Shown here in pieces: positions 1 to 14,200 of a DNA stretch of 64,000 nucleotides. This DNA is from Lepidodermella squamata. Lineage: Eukaryota > Gastrotricha. Position 1 is the first letter of the stretch, and each line of letters begins with the position of its first letter. The position numbers and the translations under genes are program-made. The DNA lies in contig JBLDXI010000021.1 of the NCBI GenBank assembly GCA_047495785.1, positions 2,418,001-2,482,000 of the forward strand, in the 5' to 3' direction. The notes beneath the pieces are model-generated. The model was given only the letters and a program-made list of their open reading frames with translations, searched no databases and was not told the DNA's origin.

Positions 1-1344
<1,344 letters not shown>

Positions 1345-2227
1345 AATGCAGAAGTGATATATTGATGGAACGTGAGTTGGGCAAACTGGAGGTCTAGATG
1401 GCGATCCTTGTTGTTTATATTGCTTCGATGAACTGATAAGTTTCGATTCTTTTACTAGTGCTAACATTCGGCTCCTGTCTTTCGTCTGACCGGAGTTAAA
1501 ACTATTTAGGTTCCGATAAATCCGCGTACTATGTGGTGATCCGTTTTGTGGTAAAAATGAAGCTGCGAGTGAAAAACGCGTGCTATCAAGAGGCGTGAGT
1601 CTGCACATTCAGAAATGTATATTTTTGGCATGACAATATCTAGCCTATTGGGGTGGTGTGTTGGGGTGTACCGTCGTTATTATTGTGTGAGACATGTCCG
1701 CTTGTTCATCCTATACCCGGGCGCAATATCGTTGAATGTTGTAAAATTATAATTCTTCTTCGACTGTGCCTTGCCTTAATCTTTCTCGTGTTTTATGTTG
1801 GAGTCGATATTTGCTCAGCCCAGGTATAGCCTCACAGCGCGGTGTGACCGTTGATCAGGCAGCAATTGTTGTGCTCTCCTCCCAACAAGCCGCTGTGGAT
1901 GCGTTTTATGTGATCGCCATAGGCCTCAGGTGCTCCAAGCGCGCACCTAGTGTATTCATTGTACATCATAATTTACTTTCATTCAAAGTGATGATTGTAA
2001 GTAACGTCTTCATTTAGGTTAAATTACCATACACGATGCATTCTAATACACAATTAATTTTTCTGTAAGTTGTGTGAAAAGGCGACTTGCAATAAGACTA
2101 TACGAAAAATAAAATATTGAATGGACTGGTGAAACCTGGCTTCATAGCAGTGCAGTTAACTTACACGGTGTAACAGAAAAAACAATTATGACAAGGCAGA
2201 CAACGCTTGTCATTGTGTCGACGAAAT
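1345..2227. other. eRF1 3' flank / intergenic
   Basis: No convincing coding exon. The eRF1 3' UTR should start here. An AATAAA at about 2108-2113 on the + strand could be its poly(A) signal, though it lies far from the stop codon. The left end of the minus-strand globin gene follows at 2228. Confidence 0.4.
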
Positions 2228-3114
2228 TTAGGCCAGTTCCTCTTTCACGACTTGTAACAGGCAAGCGAGAAACTTTTTCCAAGCCAAGTTATCTGCCGGA
2301 GTGAAGCCTCCGTGTTCCTTCAAAACTTCGCTTATTGTCTGAAAAAGACATTAATATTTACACGTTGAGCAAAAGGCAATTCATTCTCGTACCTCATAAA
2401 GGGCATGAAGCATGTTCTTCGGAACATGAAGAGAAAGAATATGAAGTTTAGAAAATCGCATCAAAATTTGTTGTACCTTAATATGAGTACCCGATATTTT
2501 TCGATCGGTGTGGGACCTTGAGTGCAGCATGCCATAAACTGAATTGTGCAAAGCTGTGATGGATTCAAACAGACAGCAATTTATGAAAATCACGTGTTCA
2601 TGTGAAACAATGAATTCACCTTCTTGATTGTACATTTGGTTCATGAACTCATCGAATATCAGGAAAAAGCGGTCAACGTGAACACACAAAACGAATTTAT
2701 GATGCGCAATTTGATCTGTCGGTACGCCGCGTAGCTGAGGGAACAGCTCTTTGTAATCTGGGTTCTTTTCGAAGAATCTATATATAACCTGAATGAAACC
2801 TAACGTGGCGATGAAAGGAAAAACAAACTTGGTGAAGAATCTTGCTCCATTTGCCTGTCGATTGGCATTGAAAACATCGAAACCTTTTCTTATGCGAAGC
2901 CTTCGGGAAAATTGTATATCTTGAAGGTTTTTTCAAAACAGTCTTACCTATCGTCTTGACTGAGCGTGTTTAAACCTGCTGGGAGCTTGATTGAGAATAA
3001 AAAATGGGTTTAGGTCAAAGCATGGGTGTCATATTGTCACATTCATACCGTCCACCAATCAGCCTGCGCCGTTGAATTTTTTGGGCAACCATTTTTAGGG
3101 ACCTGATCCGACAT
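2228..3114 (-). CDS. Globin A (tandem pair, downstream member)
   Basis: Single-domain globin of 181 residues, expected to bind haem and O2; cellular role unknown. Rebuilt from seven exons (3114-3049, 2985-2948, 2900-2829, 2777-2620, 2553-2477, 2416-2393, 2338-2228), all introns GT-AG, 47-66 nt. Globin signature: CD1 Phe71 in KELFPQL, distal E7 His92 in CVHVDRFF, proximal F8 His126 in SRSHTDR, and an H helix with AWKKFLACLLQV. The E7-to-F8 spacing of 34 is close to neuroglobin's 32. The N terminus has an extension of about 25 residues ending in WWT. One exon is only 24 nt (NMLHALYE). Neighbour 3611-4454 is a paralogue in the same orientation, about 500 bp away. Single long frames would miss this gene. 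No signal peptide is visible, so it is probably intracellular. Confidence 0.85.
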
Positions 3115-3610
3115 AATTTTAACTTGAAAATCAGACAATATTTAAAAAGTTCGTGCCAATGTAAAGATACTATTTCTGCGAGCTAGTAAAAGCAATATTT
3201 CCGATTCGAAACCTCTTTCCTCATGATCAAGTGCATTGTGGGTGTGTAAAACTTGGCAAAGGTTCGATATCGCAAGAGACATTAATGCCACGCTAATGCG
3301 GAATCGCGGATCTGCGTCAAGTTCTCGAGCACCTGACTTGTTTCTGCGACTTAGCCGACTTGCTGTCGGCGGCTTTAATTGAAATGAAACCTATCAAGTC
3401 GCAGCTTCGAATTCTAACACATGGGTGCGCACGAAGACAATATTAAAAATTAAAAATTAAATTTAGCGCGAATTATTTATTACGATGGACGCAGTAGACG
3501 AACGATAATCGGTAGGTGAAACGGTATGCCGAATAAGTATACCCTAGTTATAAGTTTTGCCGTAAAAATGAACATAAAAACATAAGGATAAAAGTTTGTT
3601 TGGCCAAGTA
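3115..3610. other. Spacer between the globin genes
   Basis: About 500 bp holding the promoter of globin A and the 3' end of globin B. Nothing coding and no clear motif seen. Confidence 0.5.
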
Positions 3611-4454
3611 TTATGCGTGCTGGGGGTGTTTGATCTTGTCTCCGTCTGATATTTCCTCGCGAATCACCTCGTATAACGCAGCTGTAAACTTCTTCCAAGA
3701 ATTTTCCATATCCGGCGTCCAAGCCTTCTCTTCTTTCAATATCTCTAGTATGGTTGAGAAAAGAGCATCGAGCATGTTCTAAGCGACAAAAGTAAATTGA
3801 TCGTGCAACTTCAGAAGGAATTTCTTCTCACCCTGCAATGTATCGGCTGAATGTTACGCTCGACATGAGACTTGGAATTGAGCATGCCATATACCGCATT
3901 GTGCAAACCTTCGATGATTAAAGAAGAATATCGAGAAGTATTTTAAATGCCTCAGAAAAATTGAAAGCTAATACCCTCAGCGTTATACAAATTGCTGACA
4001 AAATCCTCGAAAATTAAGAAGAATCGTTCGACATGCACACAAAGCAGAAATTGGTGGCTCTTGATCTGGTCGGGGTCGACACCGTGCAAAGCCGGAAACA
4101 ACTCTTGGTAACTAGGATTGTCTTTGAAGAATCTGCGAAAGATTAGCGACAATTGTCGTAGTATGCATAGTTCTGCAGGTTTTATTACCTGGAGAAGAAC
4201 CTTGCTCCGTTTATCAACTTTTTCTTGTTGAAAAGTTCAAAACAAATACGCACCCTTTGGCGATCTAATAATGTAATATTTCAGGAAAGATGGGACAATT
4301 TGAATTAAAAGGGTAAGATTACAATACCATCCTGATTTAGATTTGCTAGGCCATAAGATAGCGTCCACCAAGGTGTGTTTGGGTCAAATGCACCAGTACT
4401 GTCACTGCTTCGCTTATGAAGAACCGGTGAATGTGCACTATGATGGCGCGACAT
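3611..4454 (-). CDS. Globin B (tandem pair, upstream member)
   Basis: Single-domain globin of 201 residues from five exons (4454-4328, 4264-4189, 4132-3975, 3908-3832, 3778-3611), GT-AG introns of 53-66 nt. CD1 Phe80 in QELFPAL, distal His101 in CVHVERFF, proximal His135 in SKSHVER, H helix with SWKKFTAALYEV. Four intron positions match globin A, and the two middle exons have identical lengths (158 and 77 nt). B lacks two introns that A has: one after WWT and one within the last coding part. The N-terminal extension is longer and rich in Ser and His, and the C-terminal tail is charged. Probably a haem protein made by local duplication; function within the globin family cannot be read from sequence. 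Confidence 0.85.
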
Positions 4455-4873
4455 CGAAGATTGATATACTAGATTGTACTAAGGACCAAACTGAAAAATC
4501 GCGCTAAATCTTGTAATTTAATTTGTAATTCTGAATCAGAAGCTCCTCAAATGTCGTACCTGGGGATGAAAATTGATGAAACGGAAGTAGCCTCACTGAG
4601 TAGGAGTGTGCTACAGGAAACCTTGCTCTTATTTTTTCATTAACTTGAGATTAGGTAATCATGGCTAATAGACACAATGCTCATTTACTCATGTTAAATC
4701 GAAAACGCAAATGAAAAATACTGATTTCAACACGGTCAAATTTTATTTTGAGCGGTAGCAGAGACATGCGAATATCATAAAATGATCAAATGGAAGCCAT
4801 TTCGTCAAACGGAAAGCTTGAAAAAGATATAACAGAGAGTAAACAGGTGGAAAAAGCAAGAGCAAATAATGGC
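4455..4873. other. Intergenic, globin B promoter and NCAPH 3' flank
   Basis: Both neighbours are on the minus strand. I see no exon or repeat. Confidence 0.4.
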
Positions 4874-7758
4874 TCAAGCACTCGGCTTGACCTGAAGTTG
4901 AATGTCTGCAAAATTGTCGCCAGATACCAGCTTCAAATTGTGCTCATTCGCGAGATGCAGGAGGCAAACGAACGCCATTTGTGGAGATAACGTTGATGGA
5001 GGCGGCGCTGGGGCGGCAGGTTTTGCAGCCGCCATTGTGTTGCTAACTGCCAAAAGGCTTTCATTAGCGGTAGAAACGACGACACTCATGTGCGTCTCAG
5101 GTTTTGCGTGTCTTTCGACCGATCGCCAAAGTTCTGTTTTCGCAACTCTGACGTCGACTCGGCGCGGCAGAAGACTTGCTGCTAAAGTATTAGACGCATT
5201 GCGAACTTGATTCAGTAGCATCTGACCGATAGCTTTGCCGTCGACACCAATCTGTATATTATTCGGAGATTTAGTCAACTGAAAAAGCTAGTGGAGGATG
5301 AATTTACCTGTTTTTCGTTTTCGGTTCCTTCCTCGTGTTCATTGTCGTCGAAATTTCGTTGCATGATCATGGATTCGTGACGAGAGAGACCTGGGATTCT
5401 GTCGAGATCCGAGCCGAAGAGAGGAGGTTCGTCGAGCAGATTGCCGATGAAACCACCACCAACATCGTCATGCATGTTGTCGTTATCATCGTCGTCGAAA
5501 TCGCTTCTATTGCCGTCGAAACCTTGTTCGAAAGCGCCCGCATTCTCACCAACATGATCCCCTCGCGAATTTTCGTTCGATGACCTGATTGAACGAGCAC
5601 CCTAAATATTAAACATTGACTAGTCTTAAAATAAAAACACTGTCACTAGGACTTACACCCATGATGAAACAATCCCGTAACCTGATTGGAAACAATTAAA
5701 TTCATTTACAAAGCATTTCTTTCACAGCCAAATCGCTTACTTTTTGAGCAATTCATCAAATTCGTGGTTAACAACAGGTTCAGGGAGGTCATTTTCGCCC
5801 GATATCGCAGCTAGAGTCGGCTGCTTCTTCGTGCTCTTCGGCAGCGTCTTTTGCGTTAGCTTTTTTTCAGCTAGCTGGTGAGCCTCTTCACTGAATGCAA
5901 CTTTCTGTACTTTCACAACATTTCGGCGCGGTTTCGTAGCCGCGGCAGCAGCCTTATTCGATTCTGCAGTCGTTTCACTCGCCAGTTTCGGTCTCATCCT
6001 CAATGCCTTTCCCACGGTGCCATTGACGAGCTGTTCAAGAAGCCACGCAGGTGCAACGGCCTGTCCCTCGCCGCCCGCATTATCACCGGTCACGAGGGTC
6101 TTCATGAGAATTTCGTGGAGCTGGTCGATCGAAAACGTGGCCGACGTACCGAGTGGCAGGGCAGAGTTGCTTTGAGATGGCACATCTTCAATCGGAACTA
6201 GAAGCATGCAGTCTTGATTGGCATCAGACGCTTGCTCCGCGTTATCTGGCAGCATGCTTTGGTCCTCCAGCCCAGGCATTTCGAACGAGTCTTCTCCGTC
6301 GCTTTGCTGCTGAGAGCAAACGATTCGGACATTTTCGTCATCGCCAAAGTCTTGACTGTCCGGTAATAAATCTATGTTATATTAATGTTTAATATTAATT
6401 TCAACCAGTCATGTTTGAAAATTACGGGTTTTCGAATGTAGCGCTTCTTCACAAGAAACATCATCGGCCGACTGCGTCGTGTTGATACCTTCAAGCTCAT
6501 TGCCAAAGGTTTTGTTCAAATCGATTGCATGCAGTGGAGGACAGATGTCTTTCTTCAGATCCAGTTTCTGAAGTTCCTCTATAAAAATTGGCTTAAGAAA
6601 AAGGTATCGCATTTTGCCGAAACTTACCCAAGGACCACCTGGGCTTCTTGTTTGAATTGGGGACGGGCGGTTCAGTTTGGCCCATGTGGCGAATCCAAGT
6701 TCCGAATGTACGGTCAGCTGCTTCAGAAACCACGTAGTTCAACGTTGTATTATCGCTATTCAGCGCGCGTTCAGTGACTGGCAATGATGGCAACAGCAGT
6801 ACGCTAGCGAGACCCTCCGAAATGCCACCAGCAGACAAGGCCGATCGGCGCCCCCGCATCAGCGGATTCGCTTTCGATCGTTTATCGATTGGAGCTATCA
6901 GTTTGGTGTTATCTTCCTCAATCACTGCCTTTTTCGAATGAGATTTCTTTTTCTTTTCATCCTGCTTCATTTCAGCTAGTACACTGTCATTGCCACCGTA
7001 ATTGCCTTCTTGATCTTTGTTTTCAGCCTTGGCGTCTTCATCGTCTTCAGCCTCGTCGTCTTTTTTTGACCCGCCACACAGCCAAGTGCAAATTCTTTTC
7101 AGCTCAATGTCATTAGCATCAACTCGGGAGCCGAAAATCCGCGTTCCAACATCGACCAAACTCGCGCACAGCTGAAATCAATATCAAGTTCATTCTCTAC
7201 ATAGCATTTGATTAAAACACCTACCGCGAAATTTTGTCGATTTTTCCCCGTTAATATTGTTTCCAAGTTCTCGATAAGCTTGAGATCAAACGCGTTCTTT
7301 TTATTGATTTTCTGCGGAAGAAAATAAGGTGTATGCGACGGAATTAACTACACTTGACAAGCGGTCAGTACATTTTCAATTGCCAAGCGAAGGCACTGAC
7401 GATAATGCTCCGTGGCGTCGTCGGGCGAGAGGAGATCGAAAGTTGACTTAGCGGTCGGTGCACTATCAATAAATTTCAAACGGAAGTCAGGTCGAGATAT
7501 GAAAGAAAATTAATGAAAAACTCACGCTGGTGCATTGATGTCTGCGACTTTTTCTGGACGCAAAGCTTTAGGTGAAACGATAGAGATGCGGCGTTTTTTA
7601 TCCTCGTACCGCTGCCGGGTAGCTTCTAGAACAGCGTCCTGATTCGTTCCCGACGACATGACCACAGCAGCAGACGAAAGGCGGCGCCTAACCGCGCTCA
7701 TAGAAAGTCGCTGTGCCGTAGCGACAGGCGACATAGGCGGGGTTCTATTTTCGGCCAT
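4874..7758 (-). CDS. NCAPH: Condensin complex subunit 2 (kleisin NCAPH / Barren)
   Basis: Kleisin subunit of condensin I, which bridges the SMC2 and SMC4 heads and compacts mitotic chromosomes. Exons (minus): 7758-7526, 7462-7354, 7311-7225, 7171-6628, 6578-6426, 6371-5741, 5681-5657 (25 nt), 5601-5308, 5251-4874; 817 residues. N-terminal kleisin region: KNAFDLKLIENLE and the VDVGTRIFGSRVD block that binds the SMC2 neck. A middle motif DICPPL matches human QICPSL. The C-terminal winged-helix end reads AFVCLLHLANEHNLKL, nearly as in human. The acidic middle part is poorly conserved, as usual. The last intron has two in-phase acceptors: one gives 56 nt (used here), the other 29 nt (exon from 5278, 826 residues). 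The first in-frame ATG is 7758. Confidence 0.95.
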
Positions 7759-8297
7759 GATCAGCAAATCTTAAAGAGCGACTATTAAAATCGGAAAATT
7801 ATCAAAATGCTTTATTTCCAACAGCACAGTAGCGTAGTGAGCAGTGAAAGTATCATCTCTTCCCAAGCGATCTCCAGGTAACAGAAACAAAAGAATTGAG
7901 CACATAATAGGACATGGACACCGAGATAGTGGCAGCAATTGATGATACACGGCACAGATATTGAGCAATAGCTGCGAGGGCGGCTCGGAAGCCGATTAGA
8001 GACACAACCATAATCACCTCATGCATAATACTATATAGTTAAATATTAGAATTAATTAAAGATTTAAAAGGAAACTGCTTTTCGTCATCGTTAATCGTCC
8101 GTTCTCCCGTTTGTGAGTCAGCAGTCGCATCTAATAGCAAAATTGAAACACAAAAAATTCGTCAGCTGCATTAGTCGAGGTCATTTCGAGAAAGAGAAAG
8201 AAAACAATAAATATCACCATAATGAAAGAAAATCTAGGAAGGTCTATAAGCGAGTTCTTTCCATCACCGGTCGCTTTTCTCGGTACACAAATCGACG
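7759..8297. other. Intergenic upstream of NCAPH
   Basis: No coding exon recognised. It holds the NCAPH promoter and the 3' flank of the zinc-finger gene. Confidence 0.4.
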
Positions 8298-9372
8298 TCA
8301 CGAGACTGTTTGGCAATGTAACGCCTGGTGGCGACGTAAATTCGACTTTTGATTGAATGACCGGTTGCACCTGTCGCACGCAAAAGACGGTGGTTCAGCG
8401 GGCATAGAGGCCGCGTCTTCAACGAGAGAATTGCCAACAGCCGCGGCCAAATTGGCCTGGCTCACGCCATGGACGCAGGTCAAATGGCGGCGAAGGTCGT
8501 GCCGAGCCGGGAAAACCCGACTGCACACCGAACACGCGAATTTTTGACGGTGGCGTCGCAAATGCGCCACGTAGCTTTTTCGGAGTGTGTACGACCGTCC
8601 ACATTGCTGACAAACAATGCGCGGAGGTTCAGGCGGAGCGACAGGCGCTTGGAAAATTCCAAATTGGTGCATCAAAGCCGCGTGATTCGGCGCTAAATTG
8701 AGCGGGACAAGCTGCACGCTACCGTTAGACAGTTGAACCATTTGGATAGGCATAAATTGAGGAGACAGCATCGGGTTCGGCTGCATGAAAGGAATTTCTT
8801 CCGGTCGGCCATGCTGCAATCGATGCATAACTATTTGGTGATGCATTTGAGGATTTGGTACAGCATAAGTGACCTGCTGAAAGTTCGCGCTGCTTTCAGA
8901 CATCATTTGCATTTCTAGCAAAACTATCATGACTAAATAATAGAAAAGTATTGTGAGCTACCTGGTGGAAATGCGCTCATCATTGGGCTGGGTTCAGCCA
9001 GTACTGCACCCTCGAATTCCAGCAACGACTCCGGCACAGATGACGTTCCCTCGGACCCTGGTGAACTGGAATCTGTCACTAAATTACCGAGCGAGTCATT
9101 GAAAACACTGCTGGGAGTCACCACAGCACTATCAAGCGACAAGTCATCGGGTTGAAGAAGATGCGGCGAACCAAGATCGTCATCCAAAGCCGAATAATTC
9201 ATCGTGAAGTCGTCAAGCCAGGGCGATCCGCTGCAATGTCCGGCATATTCGCTGTATTGATTCCGAACATTGTCGCCAATATCATTCAAAAACTGGAAGA
9301 GCACTGATTTAGACACAAAATTGATTCCCGCAAATATTTCAAGCTCACGTGTTCGGAAGAACTAGTAGACAT
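8298..9372 (-). CDS. C2H2 zinc-finger protein, three fingers
   Basis: Probable nuclear DNA-binding protein of about 323 residues. Exons (minus): 9372-9349 (24 nt, starting MSTSSSEH), 9292-8962, 8914-8298. The N-terminal half is acidic and Ser/Pro-rich, as in activation domains; the middle is rich in Gln, Met and Pro; three C2H2 fingers follow (CQQCGRSY...HLRRH, CSVCSRVF...HLTCVH, CDRCNRSF...HQALH). Fingers 1 and 2 are adjacent and finger 3 is separated by about 30 residues. The second intron has three in-phase AG acceptors 9 nt apart (introns of 29, 38 or 47 nt); I used 47 nt because other introns here are at least about 41 nt. I cannot assign it to a named family. Confidence 0.8.
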
Positions 9373-9693
9373 TTCCCCAATATCGCGACTTCGCGACCAA
9401 GTCACAAATGCAACCTGCCTTTTCGGTTCTTTTAACGAATGTACTCCTATACGATACACTTATCAGTCAATAAATTGTCTTTCATTTCCCTCAATTTGTA
9501 AATTCAGTCTGAGCAGAAAAAACGAGGACACAAAAAAACAAATTACGAACGTCAGAAAAATAATTTACATCCCTCATTTAGTCAAATACTTCAATATTTA
9601 GTCAAAAAATCAGTTGGCACAATATAAAATCTACGACTACGTTAGAAGTTGTGTATAAATCAAACGTCGTATCACAAAAATTGAGATTCAGTG
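9373..9693. other. Intergenic, zinc-finger promoter side
   Basis: AT-rich, no exon or repeat recognised. Confidence 0.4.
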
Positions 9694-11288
9694 CTACAAA
9701 ATCAAAGTGTGAGCTATAAAACTTGAAACTAGCAAAAAATCGCATGACATCGGAAATACGCACAAATGTTGCCTAGAACTAGACGATGTGCGTTGTAAAG
9801 ATAACACATCTTCACGTAGTTGTTTCAATGTCAGCGTTTCGTTGGAGGGCGTCTCGGAAGAAGTTGGAACGTTTGTTTGGGTAGTGCTAGGAGCGACAGC
9901 TAAGCTCAAGTCTAGCGTTTGTGGCATGCTCTCTTCTGTGGTCGTTCCCGTTGGGGCAAGAGCTGGCGTTTCGTTAATAACGATGGTCGACTTGACGGCG
10001 GACAACGCCTCTTCGTTCGTCTCTTCTTTCATATCCATCGACGGGTGAACAAAAGAGAGTGATTTCAAGCCCCTGGTGTTGGAATTTACTGCGAGCACTC
10101 GGCGCATATCGATAGCACTTTCTGATAAGAGTGCGCACTTGCTGTCAGATATTAGTAGCTGGAAATTGATAAATTTTAACATTGCTGTAACAATATCATC
10201 CTGAACGGCTTGATCGCAGTATCGATACACTTGCACCGTGAAGCAATCAACCTAAAATTACGCTCAATTGACCATACTGAAATCAAGTCACTGCAAGGGC
10301 TAACCTTTCGATTCAGGTAAAAGCAAGTAGCTTCGGATACGGATGGCATTGCAGAGAAATTCACCTGTCCCGTTAACTCGTCGGCTTTGAGAAGGTCGAG
10401 AAATTGGAAATCTATCCACTGCAACGTAACCGTAGCCAAAACAGGGCTTTTCCATGGATCTTGGACGATTCCATTCACGTCTGTCAAATCAGTATCCGGG
10501 TTCAACTGGGAACCGCCGCATTCCTCCTTAAAGACGATCGGGGTCAATTCTGGACATTTGTCCGACGTTTTAAGGCCGTATCTAAAATTAGGAGTCGTTT
10601 GCTGTGATTTTGCAGAATTTCCGAGAAGAGAGCAAGCCGCCGGTAAATACCGCAACGATCTCACCCAATTGGGCAGTATTCTAAGCTGGCTGGCCTGAGC
10701 TCCGGCAAATATTGTCTTCCAAACAGGCGATTCGTTCGTTGCATCATCGTCAAGGCAAGATCTTTTCGACAGACAGTTCACAATGGGCAGCGTAGCCGTG
10801 CAAACACCACTCAGTTTTTCCTCCAAAGATGCCCGATTAGCGGCTGAAGAGCTCGCCGCGGCAAGGGCAGCCGGTGAAATGAAAGTCGTTCCGCCTATCG
10901 CAGCAATCAAATCGGAGATATCGAAAGGATTGCCCAAATTGAAGCATGTCATAAATGCGTTCTTTGTGCAATTAGCCGCGGGAATTTTGGCGCTTTCCCC
11001 GCCAGTCCGAAAATTAGGGGGTTTCTTGTTGCCATTTTTGGCTTCCGATAGCTTGAGTCCAGTTCGAAAAACTCGTTTAGTGATTGTTGCTTCTTTCCCA
11101 TGGCTGGAATTATGGTGTGTGTGGTGATGAATACGATGACGATGATGAACGGCCGATAGTGGATGCTGGGTTCTATTGCCTAGTTTCGCTACTGCTGGAA
11201 GAATTGAGCAAAAAACAGAGAGCGAAATAGCTGTCACGAAAAGGCCTTTCAAAGAGGCCATCACGTCGAAAACGCCAATAATAACCAT
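9694..11288 (-). CDS. Secreted Cys-rich protein of unknown family
   Basis: Two exons (11288-10305 and 10251-9694) joined by a 53-nt GT-AG intron give 513 residues. A signal peptide is clear after the second in-frame Met (MASLKGLFVTAISLSVFC); either that Met or the one nine codons earlier could start the protein. A His-rich basic stretch follows. A domain of about 250 residues then has regularly placed Cys (CTKNAFMTCF, GVCTATLPIVNC, SKRSC, AACSLLG, DKCPEL, EECGGS, TCFYLNRK, VDCFTVQVYRYC). The tail is rich in Thr, Ser and Pro, as in O-glycosylated proteins. The pattern suggests an extracellular disulphide-bonded module. I do not recognise the family; it may be lineage-specific. Confidence 0.65.
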
Positions 11289-14200
11289 ACAATATCCATC
11301 CTATGAACTACGAAAAAATCGGTTATGGCTAAAAAATATTAATATTGATCTTCGAGGGTTGTTTTGGTGTTATTACTCGCTAATTTGCACAAGAGCCAAA
11401 ATAACATGACTGTTTGCCGTAGAAGGTACACGGACTGCTTTTTAGACATTATTGGCGCAGAAAAGACGGTACATGGTAAATATTAAAGAAAATAATAATA
11501 AAAAGACGCTCGATGTCGAGCTGAATATAAGGTAGGTAGATAACAACAATGAACGAGTCGATAGAGCAGTAAGATCGTCTGAAGAGAAGCACTGCGAGAA
11601 ACGAACAATCGACCGATAATTTTGCGCTTCAAGTATCAGGTGAGGACGTAAACATTTGAGAAACATTAACAAGTAATGATGGAAATCCATAAAGACTGGT
11701 AAAAAGCAAATATGGGCCGGTAAACAATACCACGCATCGTATCGCTCAGTTGAGGGACACAATTCGAGTTTTGTTGTCAAGCTAAATAAATTGCACTGAG
11801 GTTGCGGCCTGATTACACTAATACGAGTTGAATACTGTTTTTAGCAAAGCGTCCGCACTAGTGTGGTAAAGGCATGCCAAGGCGAAGAAGATGCCAGTTC
11901 ACGACTGCCCAGTGGGCGGGTGTCACATAACGATAACAAGACTTATTGCTGATTGATTTTCCGATGTGTGCATTAGCCTAGTCGGTCTTGATGTAATTCT
12001 CAAATGAAACTACGGCTCATTTTGTGGCGCGTGCGTACTCCAAAATGCACGCGATCGCGCTTCAGAGCACACGCTTAGGCAAAATCATTTATCGAGAGAT
12101 AACACATCATGATGGGCTATATTGGCGTGAAAGTGCTGTCAAAATCATCACCAAATAACGAACTTATCTCAATCGCGACCATTCAGTTTCTTTGCGCTCG
12201 CAGAACACAAAGCAAAGTAAATATCATTTCCTAACCGAGTATCTCGCATATCGAATTGATTTAAAAGACAGAGAAAATGGCTAGTCAGCGACGTCCGAGC
12301 ACACTATAGTTTCAACTTCGCCATGGCGTTCTTTTCCGTTCAATTAGGTAAACAGGAGTGACAAAATAATACGAGATTTTCAAGTAAAATTCTCAAAAAA
12401 TATTGCAATTTCACGCGGATAAACAAAAGCCGCGCGCGTAAAGTTATCATCATCCTCCTCAATAAACAAAATGATTGCACAGAAGGCGTTCCCCATTGCC
12501 GTCGATTTTCACGAACTAGAAGGGAAACGCAGATTTGTGAGAGCAGCCATCATCTTCAACCTGTTGCGGGGAATTGATTATTCGAGTAATAAGCGTAAAT
12601 CAGCAAAATAATATTGTGGATATATTGATCATGGATATATGTATTTAGAGATAATTGATGAAATTAATCTAGCTAAGGAGGGCCTTACAGCAAGGGTGAT
12701 TGAATCGCAATATTGGAAATATTCTACGTAAAATTACGAAGATTTCTCTTCATTTCCAACGCGGCAGCTGAGCTGTAAGCATGGCAAATATTCATTTGTG
12801 CAACATTAAAAATTCAAGCGATTTTTAGTCATCCACTGCTCTCGATAACATTCACTTGAATACATAATGTGGCAGGAGAGACTAAGTAGAAGCCCAATAC
12901 ACGTGAAGTCATGTTTTAATTATTAACAATCAGCAACCATAAACAAGGCACGTAGGTGACAGTGTGCCGATTGGAATAACAGAAGAATTTATTTCAGCCC
13001 GAAAAACATCCCCCTAAGTTCTCTATGTTTTTGTATTAAATCGCGCCAGGTTTTAATTCGACCTAAATTGCTTCCGAACCTCGCAGCAGTGCATAAAGCG
13101 TGCCTATGCGAAGACTTGTTTTCCATCATGAAATCGATTACGCGCAAAATTGTAAACAGCCTGCATTGCGGTTTAATTTCAAAACGAAAAGCTTAAAAAA
13201 ACGTTTAGATGGTGACCTAAAAGAGATGTTAAACGAGTGATAATTTGATGACAATAGAATATAGTCAGTTTAGGACTGAGTGTATTCCCTAGTTAAAGCA
13301 TTTTGTGTTATACAATGTCTTGCAATTACTTGCAATTAGGCGAAGGCTGAATCTATGACCCAATACATAAAATAAAGCAAAGATAAGACCCTTTTTGGAG
13401 AAGATAGATGATATTGTTAGATGATAAAAGTAGCACAATTTCGGACTAGTATAAATCGCGGCACAGTGCCAAACTAGTTTGCGTTATAACCTTGCAGGGG
13501 CACTTGATATATACAGGCGGCTTCATCAGAATGATCTCACAGGGCGAACCGAATGGGCTAAAGCTACAAAATGTCTTGCCTTCGCTTTTGAAGCTCTTTT
13601 GGTTTGCCTTCCTCAACCCCAAAGGGTACTGACGATCAGTCGCGTGGAAAATACTTGAATAAAAATTTCAATTTCAATTACGAAGAGTTAAACACTTTCT
13701 TCGAACTATCCCTTTACAACGACTGAAGTTTGATGCGTCTTAATAGTCTTGTATCTCAGACGAATTCAGGAATTCAGCAGTGGCGGGTAACGGAATCGAA
13801 TTGGAAGCGAATCGATGTGAAACACCTTCGATGAGGGGGTACCTTTTACAACAATTACAACAATAGATGTATGCGCAAATACGTATTATGAATTACAACT
13901 ATTTCCTTCACCAAAAACCAGAGCTCCAAAAACCCGGTAATATAGTAATTAAATTACGAGACAGATTCAGAGGATAAGCTATTAGGGTAACAAGATTGAC
14001 AATTTGTCTCGCTAATCTCACGTGCTTCGAATGTTTGAGGTGTCTGAGGCTATTTATATCTTAATATTTGTAGTAAAATGCTATTTGTTCAACTCCCTGT
14101 AATCTGAGAAGGTGACAAAATGAAAGCTATGTCATGTTTTCGGTAATGGAAGGCAAGAGACAGTTTTCAAAAGCGTCTGACCGCTTATGAGACAGAAATC

